Origin: VFMC01 sp037130535
Lineage (GTDB): Bacteria > Actinomycetota > Acidimicrobiia > Acidimicrobiales > Ilumatobacteraceae
Assembly: GCA_037130535.1 (NCBI GenBank)
Contig: JBAXSU010000186.1
Span: 1 to 6,533 of the forward strand
Reading direction: 5' to 3'
DNA length: 6,533 nucleotides
The notes under the pieces were generated by a model. It saw nothing but the letters and a program-made list of their open reading frames with translations, was not told where the DNA came from and did no database searches. The stretch's first letter is position 1, and the number at the start of each line of letters is the position of its first letter. The translations under genes were made by a program, and so were the position numbers. Shown here one piece after another: positions 1-5,168 of the stretch.

Positions 1-1029
1 GAGCTCGACCAGGTGTTCCGTCGCGGGTGGGTCTGTGCCGCCGCGGTCGACGACCTGCCTGCCGCTGGATCGTGGACGTCGATCACCGTGGGCGGCTGGC
101 CGGTACTGGTGATCGCCGACAAAGACGGTGCGGTGCGAGCCTTCCTGAACGTGTGCCGCCACCGCGCCGCACCGCTCTGCGAACCGGGCGAGGTGGGTCA
201 CGGCACCCTCGTCCGCTGCCCGTACCACTCATGGCTGTATCGGCTCGACGGCACCCTGGCGCGTGCGTCGGGCGTCGGCTCGCCCGAGGGGTTCGACACC
301 GCCGACTACTCGCTCACTCCGGTGCGCACCACGGTGTGGCGACGCTGGCTGTTCGTGTGCTTCGACCCCGATGCGCCGACGCTCGACCTCGGCCAGCTCG
401 GCGCCGCCGTCGACCCGTACCCCATCGAGACGCTCGAGCCGGTGCTGCGCGAGTCGCACGTGCGCCCGTTCAACTGGAAGGTGCTGCTCGAGAACTACAG
501 CGAGAACTACCACACCCCCTTCGTGCACCCCGAGATCGATACTTCGTCGAGCGAGGACTACCCGATGGTGAGTGATGGTCTGGTGCTGTACGCCTGGGAC
601 CGGCCGCTGCACGCCACCGACGAGCCCGGCCGCATCATGGCCGAGCTCCTGCCGGGCGAACCGGGGTGGGAGCAATTGGCCACCGCCACCAGCGACCGGC
701 CCTACGGTGTGGGGTCGTACCTCACCGTGTGGCCGAACCTGATGGTGAACGTGTTCCCCGATGCCGTGCTGGCGATGTGGATGGAGCCGTTGTCGCCCAA
801 CACGACTCGGGTGGAACGACGTCTGTACGCCGCTGCGGGCACCGACGCAACTGCCCGCGAACGCATCGTCGAGGCGCACCGCCTGGTGCACGACCAGGAC
901 GTCGAGATCTGCACGATGGTGCAGCGATCACACGATGCCGGCCTCGACGCCAACGGGGTGCTGGCCACGGTGGAGGAGCGAGGCGTCTATTTCGTGCACC
1001 AGCACCTGCGCAGCGCGCTGGGGGTGTGA
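1..1029 (+). CDS. Rieske 2Fe-2S oxygenase alpha subunit, 5' end missing
   Basis: Large subunit of a Rieske non-haem iron oxygenase, which takes electrons through a 2Fe-2S cluster and activates O2 at a mononuclear Fe(II) site to hydroxylate or demethylate a small molecule. Numbering is from the GTG at 13. The cluster ligands are seen as C48-R-H50 and C69-P-Y-H72. The catalytic domain shows NWK (154-156) and then E164-x2-H167-x4-H172, the 2-His part of the facial triad; D296 in QDVEIC is the likely third ligand. The frame is open to base 1 and the residues before the GTG (ELDQ-FRRGW) match the usual family N-terminus, so the real start lies upstream and 13 is probably internal. The bridging residue is Glu164, where naphthalene dioxygenase has Asp; Glu is known from CntA-type carnitine oxygenases. 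Substrate unknown. No reductase or ferredoxin gene is in view. The stop overlaps or abuts the kinase start, suggesting an operon. Confidence 0.93.
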   Translation, partial: ELDQVFRRGWVCAAAVDDLPAAGSWTSITVGGWPVLVIADKDGAVRAFLNVCRHRAAPLCEPGEVGHGTLVRCPYHSWLYRLDGTLARASGVGSPEGFDTADYSLTPVRTTVWRRWLFVCFDPDAPTLDLGQLGAAVDPYPIETLEPVLRESHVRPFNWKVLLENYSENYHTPFVHPEIDTSSSEDYPMVSDGLVLYAWDRPLHATDEPGRIMAELLPGEPGWEQLATATSDRPYGVGSYLTVWPNLMVNVFPDAVLAMWMEPLSPNTTRVERRLYAAAGTDATARERIVEAHRLVHDQDVEICTMVQRSHDAGLDANGVLATVEERGVYFVHQHLRSALGV

Positions 1030-1034
1030 CCGCG

Positions 1035-1109
1035 ATGATCGGTACGGCCATGATCGGTACGGCCATGATCGGCACGGCCATGATCGGTACGGCCATGATC
1101 GGTACGGTC
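1035..1109 (+). repeat. Five tandem 15-bp units, each containing an ATG
   Basis: Five head-to-tail copies of ATGATCGGTACGGCC start at 1035, 1050, 1065, 1080 and 1095. Copies 1, 2 and 4 are identical. Copy 3 differs by one silent change (GGC for GGT) and copy 5 ends in GTC instead of GCC. The unit is a multiple of three, so the array reads in frame as repeats of MIGTA and runs into the kinase at MIGTVGD. Every copy supplies a possible start codon. Near-identity suggests recent expansion, probably by replication slippage. Confidence 0.97.
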
Positions 1110-1991
1110 GGCGACCTGGTGGAAGACATCGCCGTGCGTCTCGACGGGCCGGTGAACCTGGCGAGCGACACCTCGGCCATCATCCGCCGGCGCCGTGGCG
1201 GGAGTGCGGCCAACATGGCGGTCAGCGTGGCCCGGCATGGCGGTGCAGCCCGGTTCATCGGCCAGATCGGCGACGATGCCATCGGCACCGTGCTGGTCGA
1301 GGCGCTGCAGGCCGACGGGGTGGAGGTGGTTGTGCGCCGGGGCGGCCGTACCGGCACGATCGTCGTGCTGGTCGACGCGGCGGGCGAGCGCACGATGCTC
1401 ACCGATCGTGGCGCGTGCGCCGACCTGGCCGATCCCGACCCGGCGTGGCTCGATGGCCTGAGCGTGCTGCACGTGCCGATGTACTCGTTCACCGGCGGTG
1501 CGCTCGCCACCACGGCGGCCACGTTGGTCGGCTGGGCGCGCGAGCGGTCGATCCTCGTCTCTGTCGATCTGTCGTCGACGGCGCTCATCGACTCGATGGG
1601 GGCGGCGGCAATGGGTGCCCTCCTGGTGCGGCTACGTCCCGATGTGGTGCTGGCCAACGAACTCGAGGCGGCGGCTTTCGGTGGCCTCGACGCCGTGGCC
1701 GCCGTGGCGGGTGTCGCCGTGGTGAAGCAGGGACCTCGGCCCGCGCTGGTGCATCAGCGCGGCTGCACCGACGGGGCCGTGGGGGCGGCCGGGGCGGCCG
1801 GGGCCGTCGGGTGGGTGGAGGTGCCGGTGCCCTCGGTGCCAGCCGTGCACGACACCACCGGCGCCGGCGACGCGTTCGCGGCGGGGTTCCTCGGCTCGCT
1901 CGTGGCGGGTGCCGCGCCGGTGGATGCCGCCCGAGCCGGACACCGAGCCGCGGCCGCAGCCATTGCCACGGTGTCTCGCCTCGAGCCGTGA
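1035..1991 (+). CDS. PfkB/ribokinase-family carbohydrate or nucleoside kinase
   Basis: Predicted cytoplasmic ATP-dependent kinase that phosphorylates a sugar or nucleoside; the substrate cannot be read from sequence. From the ATG at 1035 it is 318 residues, against about 300 for the family. The N-terminal PfkB signature is GGSAAN (55-60) followed by FIGQIGDDAIG. The C-terminal signature is DTTGAGD (273-279), forming the anion hole, with D279 as the expected catalytic base. The start is ambiguous: GTG 1026 would overlap the oxygenase stop (GTGA), and ATGs lie at 1035, 1050, 1065, 1080 and 1095 within a tandem repeat. I chose 1035 because a GGGGG run at 1020-1024 sits about 10 nt before it. The family-like N-terminus (MIGTVGDLVEDI) starts only at 1095, so earlier residues look like an added tail. 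A Gly/Ala tract (about 247-258) interrupts the region before the C-terminal signature. The 3' end overlaps the GTG of the next gene. Confidence 0.9.
   Translation: MIGTAMIGTAMIGTAMIGTAMIGTVGDLVEDIAVRLDGPVNLASDTSAIIRRRRGGSAANMAVSVARHGGAARFIGQIGDDAIGTVLVEALQADGVEVVVRRGGRTGTIVVLVDAAGERTMLTDRGACADLADPDPAWLDGLSVLHVPMYSFTGGALATTAATLVGWARERSILVSVDLSSTALIDSMGAAAMGALLVRLRPDVVLANELEAAAFGGLDAVAAVAGVAVVKQGPRPALVHQRGCTDGAVGAAGAAGAVGWVEVPVPSVPAVHDTTGAGDAFAAGFLGSLVAGAAPVDAARAGHRAAAAAIATVSRLEP
1770..1814 (+). repeat. Gly/Ala-coding G/C-rich tract in the kinase gene
   Basis: A low-complexity stretch built on GGGGCGGCC-like 9-bp units encodes GAVGAAGAAGAVG between the strand VKQGPRPALVHQ and the segment leading to DTTGAGD. 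In ribokinase-like folds this is a beta-hairpin or loop region, so the tract is probably a tolerated loop expansion. Two units are perfect copies and the flanking ones are degenerate. Confidence 0.8.
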
Positions 1992-2994
1992 CCCGGCCAC
2001 GACGTCTGCTCGCCGCGTGTGCTGCGCCGGTCGCGGCCATGACGGTTGTGCCCGGGCCGGGCATGCCGTCACCCGCTACCTCGACGACACGTTCGCGGTC
2101 GATGTGCAGACCGATGTCGTGTTCGGCACGGCACTGGCTGCCGACGGCACGCCGGTGTCGCTCGTGCTCGACCTGTACACACCGCGCGGCGATGTGGCGA
2201 CGAACCGGCCGGTGTTCGTGCGGGCCCACGGCGGTGCGTTCTTCGCCGGCGACAAGTCGTCGTCGAAGGACTGGGCGATCAAACTCGCCAAGCGCGGGTA
2301 CGCGACGGCATCCATCAACTACCGCCTCGCGGTGAATGTACGACACCATCAACAACGCTCGCGCCGATATGCAGACCGCGGTGCGGTGTTCAGGGCGAAC
2401 GCCGCCTCCCTCCAGATCGACCCCGATCGCATCGCCGTGGGTGGAACATCGGCTGGTGCAGTCACGGCGCTCGGTGTTGCCGTGAACGCCGATGCGCCGG
2501 GCCAGATCCGGGCCACCTTGGCCGTCGTGCCGTTTGCCGCCGGTGGAGGAAGCTGTCTCTACAACCAGGTGCCCACCCATCTCGTCGCCGATCTGCAGGG
2601 CTACTTCCAGTCGGGTGCATTCGACGACGTGCCCGATCAGCGTCTGCTCGACACACGCACTGGTTCGCGGCCCGGCAACGGTTCGCAGACCGAGATCCGC
2701 GGTGTGCCCAACCGCACCGGTGTGGTGTCGATCGTGGCCACCGAGACGACCCGCGCCGGCTACGTACAGGTACTGCCCTGCGGCAGCACACCGGGTGCCA
2801 CGTCGAACCTGAACATCGACGCCCCGAGCCAGACCCGCGCCGTGCTGGCGTTCGTCCGCTTCGACACCCCCGGCGAAGCGTGCATCTACTCCCAGTCGGC
2901 GACCAACGTGGCGGTCGACGTACAGAGCTACCTCGACGTGATGGCCTTCTCCGACATCACCGACGTCCGCCTGCTCGACAACCGCACCCGCTGA
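1988..2994 (+). pseudogene. Disrupted secreted alpha/beta-hydrolase fused to a beta-repeat tail
   Basis: Probably a remnant of an exported esterase-like hydrolase. A GTG at 1988 overlaps the kinase stop (GTGA) and opens a signal-peptide-like sequence, MTRPRRLLAACAAPVAAM, in the frame of position 1988. The hydrolase body (YLDDTFAVDVQ onward) is in a different frame, implying a lost base between about 2041 and 2080. The body has the oxyanion motif HGGAFF and the nucleophile motif GGTSAG (Ser codon 2449-2451). Between them, 2339-2386 makes sense only in a third reading (YDTINNARADMQTAVR), implying one extra base at about 2335-2338 and one missing G at about 2387. The net offset fits: 1007 nt is one short of a multiple of three. 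After VNADAPG the hydrolase stops and a beta-repeat tail follows, so no catalytic Asp or His of the fold remains. A translated product could start at GTG 2104. Sequencing error is an alternative for the frameshifts. Confidence 0.75.
2485..2994 (+). repeat. One and a half RLLDTR-type beta-repeats at the protein C-terminus
   Basis: Two stretches of the translated tail align: DAPGQIRATLAVVPF...LVADLQGYF...VPDQRLLDTRTG (from 2485) and DAPSQTRAVLAFVRF...VAVDVQSYL...ITDVRLLDNRTR (ending at 2994). They share the invariant G-x-C-[IL]-Y core, about 60 residues each. Only the second has its preceding half (TEIRGVPNRTG...GYVQVLPCG...SNLN), so the array is half plus one full unit. From memory, such repeats occur in secreted proteins of Acidimicrobiia-type actinobacteria, where their function is not known to me. 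Confidence 0.75.
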
Positions 2995-3018
2995 GGGCGC
3001 CCTGGTCGGCGAGGGCCG

Positions 3019-4290
3019 TCAGGGGCGTGCGTCGATGACGACCGGCTGGCTGTACTGGTCGGCCACTTCCGGCCCCAGACCGATCGGCTCGGCGTCGATG
3101 CCGAACAGGTTCCGGATCCACGCCGTGACGGAATGGCGGATGATGGGGAAGGTCTCGTCGACCGGCACGGCCGGAGGGATGCAGCCGTCCTCGCCGAGCT
3201 TCTTCAACTGGGGCTGGGCCTCGAGCAACGGCCCCAGGCCCGATGCCTCGGCGACGCCGATGATGCCGGTGCCGCCACCGAACGTGCAGAAGTCGTCGAA
3301 GCCGTTGTGGCCCACACCGTCGATGATCCACAGTCGGCTCGGCGTAGGTACGGCCTCGAACGACGGCCGAGTGCGCTCCTCGGCCGAGATGACCGTGTCG
3401 AGCGATCCGGCCAGGAAGAACGACGGCTTGTCGGGCAGCACCGGCGCCTCGATGGTGGTGGCAGTCGAGTCGCTCGAAGCGAGGGCGACGCCCGAAGCCA
3501 TCGACACGTAGCCGTCGATGCGCTCGTCGGTGGCAGCGCCGACGATGGTGCCGCCACCGGCCGAGTGGCCGACCGCCACCACGTTCTCGGCATCGACACG
3601 CCCGTTCAGCACGCTGGTGGCCGACGAGCCCTCGGCCAGCACCAGGTCGAGCGTCTGCAGCAGGTCGTCGACCGAATCGTCGCGGTCGCCGCTGGCGGTA
3701 CCGCCCAGCACGTTGGGCAGGTCGCGCGACGGGTGGTCGGGGGCGGCGACGACCATGCCCCAACTGGCGAGGTGGGAAGTGAGGAACGAGCTCTGTACGC
3801 GGATGCCGGTGAAGCCGTGGCTGAACAGCACCACCGGGAACGTGCCCTCGGCCGCCTCGGCGTCGCGGGTACCGGCGATGGTGTAGCTCGCGGGAATGTC
3901 GGCGGTGAGGATGGCGCGGATGGCCTCGGGGGTGAAGTCGCGCACGTCATAGCTCACCTCGCCGGTGGTGCCCTCGACGGCCGGGTACCACACCTCGACC
4001 TTCGGGCCCTTCGCCAACTGCAGGGTGATGACGCCCACCGGGTAGGGGCCCGGCTCGGCGTAGGCGTTGGCCAAGTCGGCCACGCTGACGGTGGTGGTGG
4101 GAGCTTCGGTGGTGGTGGGAGCTTCGGTGGTCGGTGCAGCCGTGGTGGCAGGTGCGTCACTGGTGGGTGCAGCCGTGGCCGGTGCAGCGGTGTTGTCGGC
4201 GGTGGCGTCGCCGTCGCTGCTGCAGGCTGCGGCAGCGGTGGACAACACAAGGACGAGCGCGACGAAACGGAGGATGTGACGGGAGGTCAT
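3019..4290 (-). CDS. Lipoprotein alpha/beta-hydrolase (PAF-acetylhydrolase/dienelactone-hydrolase-like)
   Basis: A predicted membrane-anchored, externally facing serine hydrolase of 423 residues; it probably cleaves an ester, substrate unknown. The N-terminus is a lipoprotein signal: R4, R8, hydrophobic core 9-18, then AAAC with lipidated C23. Residues 24-67 are a Thr/Ala/Pro/Glu spacer, likely holding the enzyme off the membrane. The hydrolase domain has HGFTG (158-162, oxyanion side), nucleophile S243 in GHSAGG, acid D298 in AGSLD and H328 in GVGHNGF, a complete triad in the order expected. The arrangement resembles PF03403/COG4188 and cutinase-like PET-hydrolase relatives. The ATG at 4290 is preferred because it gives a standard lipoprotein signal; no clear Shine-Dalgarno is visible, and an in-frame GTG (plus-strand 4306-4308) is an alternative. 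It converges on the disrupted hydrolase with 24 bp between them and is divergent from the SnoaL-like gene. Confidence 0.9.
   Translation of the reverse strand: MTSRHILRFVALVLVLSTAAAACSSDGDATADNTAAPATAAPTSDAPATTAAPTTEAPTTTEAPTTTVSVADLANAYAEPGPYPVGVITLQLAKGPKVEVWYPAVEGTTGEVSYDVRDFTPEAIRAILTADIPASYTIAGTRDAEAAEGTFPVVLFSHGFTGIRVQSSFLTSHLASWGMVVAAPDHPSRDLPNVLGGTASGDRDDSVDDLLQTLDLVLAEGSSATSVLNGRVDAENVVAVGHSAGGGTIVGAATDERIDGYVSMASGVALASSDSTATTIEAPVLPDKPSFFLAGSLDTVISAEERTRPSFEAVPTPSRLWIIDGVGHNGFDDFCTFGGGTGIIGVAEASGLGPLLEAQPQLKKLGEDGCIPPAVPVDETFPIIRHSVTAWIRNLFGIDAEPIGLGPEVADQYSQPVVIDARP
4090..4125 (-). repeat. Two perfect 18-bp repeats in the lipoprotein spacer
   Basis: Plus-strand GGTGGTGGTGGGAGCTTC occurs twice in tandem (4090-4107 and 4108-4125). 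On the coding strand each copy encodes EAPTTT, within the Thr/Pro/Ala spacer after the lipid-anchored Cys. A degenerate continuation follows on the 4126-4200 side. It is a typical length-variable spacer, unlikely to affect catalysis. Confidence 0.85.
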
Positions 4291-4371
4291 GGGGCGACAG
4301 GGTGACACAGCGACACCGGTCAGCGCATCTCGTGCGTAATCTGGCTGCAGCGCATGGGTCAGGAGGTGGGG
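4291..4371. promoter_or_regulatory. Divergent intergenic region, likely holding promoters both ways
   Basis: These 81 bp separate the start codons of the lipoprotein hydrolase (-) and the SnoaL-like gene (+), so both must be transcribed from here or nearby. The only -10-like hexamer I see for the + gene is TAATCT at 4337-4342; a GTGACA at 4302-4307 resembles a -35 box but lies too far away (29 bp), so no complete promoter can be assigned. No clear operator palindrome is visible. Confidence 0.4.
4361..4366 (+). promoter_or_regulatory. Shine-Dalgarno AGGAGG deciding the SnoaL-like start
   Basis: A perfect AGGAGG lies five bases before the ATG at 4372. The earlier in-frame ATG at 4354 would put this motif inside the coding sequence and has no comparable site of its own, so 4372 is the better start. 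It is the clearest ribosome binding site in the window. Confidence 0.85.
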
Positions 4372-4821
4372 ATGGACGCCCGCGAAGGAATCGAACGACT
4401 GCTGTACGCCTACAGCGACACCATCGATCGTGGCGATTTCGTTGCCACCGGTCGGCTGTTCGCACCCGAGGGTCTGTACGGCCGGGCCGGTTCGTCGGCC
4501 GCGGCGTGCGGCCCCGAGCAGGTCACCGGTGCCCTGGCGGGCAACGTCCGCTTGTACGACGGTGTGCCGCGCACCCGGCACTGCGTGTCGAACGTGGTCA
4601 TCGACGTCGACCCGGACGGTGAAGCGGCGCAGGTGCAGAGCTATGTGCACGTGCACCATCAGCCGCCCGGTCTGCCGCTCATCACCATTGCGTGCGGTAC
4701 CTACCGCGACCGAGTGCACATCGTCGACGGCGAGTGGCGGTTCGCCGAACGCCGGATGCATATCGAACTGGTGGGCGACATGAGCACGCATCTCGTGCGC
4801 AGCACCTTCCGTAACGACTGA
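4372..4821 (+). CDS. SnoaL/NTF2-like domain protein
   Basis: A small cytoplasmic protein of 149 residues with the cone-shaped alpha+beta NTF2 fold, a scaffold used by polyketide cyclases, ketosteroid isomerases, dehydratases and oxygenase beta subunits. The N-terminal helix pattern IERLLYAYSDTIDRGDF (7-23), followed by a LFA segment, is typical of SnoaL_4 proteins (PF13577). TRH (68-70), the strand VVIDVD, and the C-terminal GTYRDR (109-114) and GEWRF strands fit the sheet that lines the pocket. The length matches a single-domain member. H70 and D16/D19 are candidates for pocket residues, but catalytic identity cannot be assigned. The gene stands alone between a divergent lipoprotein gene and a tRNA, so context does not name a pathway. 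Rieske beta subunits share this fold, but this gene is distant from the oxygenase and outside its operon. Confidence 0.85.
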   Translation: MDAREGIERLLYAYSDTIDRGDFVATGRLFAPEGLYGRAGSSAAACGPEQVTGALAGNVRLYDGVPRTRHCVSNVVIDVDPDGEAAQVQSYVHVHHQPPGLPLITIACGTYRDRVHIVDGEWRFAERRMHIELVGDMSTHLVRSTFRND

Positions 4822-4873
4822 CAGACCGCACGAGCGCACATGCATCAGTGACCTTCGGTCCTGCCGAACGGCA

Positions 4874-4903
4874 TTCGCCAACCAGGGGTCTGCCCGGTAT
4901 GGT
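4874..4903 (+). promoter_or_regulatory. Possible promoter of the tRNA gene
   Basis: TATGGT (4898-4903) resembles a -10 box, and TTCGCC (4874-4879) lies 18 bp before it as a weak -35. Transcription would begin near 4910, giving a leader of about 24 nt before the tRNA at 4934. The -35 match is poor, so the call rests mainly on the -10 position. Confidence 0.35.
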
Positions 4904-4933
4904 GTCGTCCGCTCGCCGGTTGACGGAGGGCAT

Positions 4934-5008
4934 GGCGACGTGGCCGAGTGGTTCAGGCAAGGGCCTGCAAAGCCCTGTACCCGGGTTCGATTCCCGGCGT
5001 CGCCTCCA
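4934..5008 (+). tRNA. tRNA-Cys (anticodon GCA)
   Basis: A complete cloverleaf is visible. The acceptor stem GGCGACG (4934-4940) pairs with CGTCGCC (4998-5004). The anticodon stem AGGGC/GCCCT encloses the loop CTGCAAA with anticodon GCA at 4967-4969. The T-stem CCGGG/CCCGG encloses TTCGATT. The discriminator base is U (5005), an identity element for cysteine, and CCA (5006-5008) is encoded. The variable loop is GTAC. All stems pair fully, so the gene looks functional; it stands alone. Confidence 0.98.
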
Positions 5009-5015
5009 GCAGTGC

Positions 5016-5030
5016 GGACGGGTTTCGTCC
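5016..5030 (+). terminator. Short hairpin just after the tRNA
   Basis: GGACG (5016-5020) and CGTCC (5026-5030) can form a five-base-pair stem with loop GGTTT, starting seven bases after the tRNA CCA end. No T-run follows, so it may act as a processing boundary or a weak terminator. Confidence 0.35.
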
Positions 5031-5046
5031 TCATCACGAGCGATTC

Positions 5047-5081
5047 GACGAGGCGTCGGGCGACTTGCCGGGCGCCTCGTC
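5047..5081. terminator. Long GC-rich hairpin between convergent tRNA and HNH gene
   Basis: GACGAGGCG (5047-5055) is a perfect inverted match to CGCCTCGTC (5073-5081). The interior adds further pairs (GGC/GCC around the loop GACTT, with one mismatch), giving a stem of roughly 14 pairs. There is no T-tract, as is common for high-GC actinobacteria. Its place between two convergent transcription units suggests a bidirectional terminator. Confidence 0.5.
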
Positions 5082-5168
5082 CGCGTCTGCGCCAAGCACG
5101 CGTCTCGTCCTCCTCCGCTCGGCGGTGGAGCATGCAGGCGACGATGGCAGGGGTGGCGGGAGCGTGCA

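Noticed and set aside
1035..1109. Tandem array read as iterons or a CRISPR-like array
   Set aside because: The units are contiguous with no spacers, lie inside a coding frame in multiples of three, and show no nearby replication or Cas genes.
761..2335. A 524-residue + strand open frame overlapping oxygenase, kinase and hydrolase
   Set aside because: Its translation is Arg/Gly/Ala-rich without domains. Only the short stretches from 1988 (signal peptide) and 2339 have meaning, as displaced pieces of the hydrolase; the 2339 piece lies just past this frame's stop.
2994..3018. Possible terminator in the convergent gap (GCCCT/AGGGC, 2999-3016)
   Set aside because: The stem has five pairs with an 8-nt loop and no T-run; an overlapping palindrome AGGGCGCCCT has no loop. 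Too weak to call.
4920..4925. TTGACG as a -35 box
   Set aside because: The matching -10 position would fall inside the tRNA and no suitable hexamer is there.
4986..5008. tRNA 3' end as an attachment site
   Set aside because: I see no second copy of the T-arm/acceptor sequence in the window and no integrase gene.
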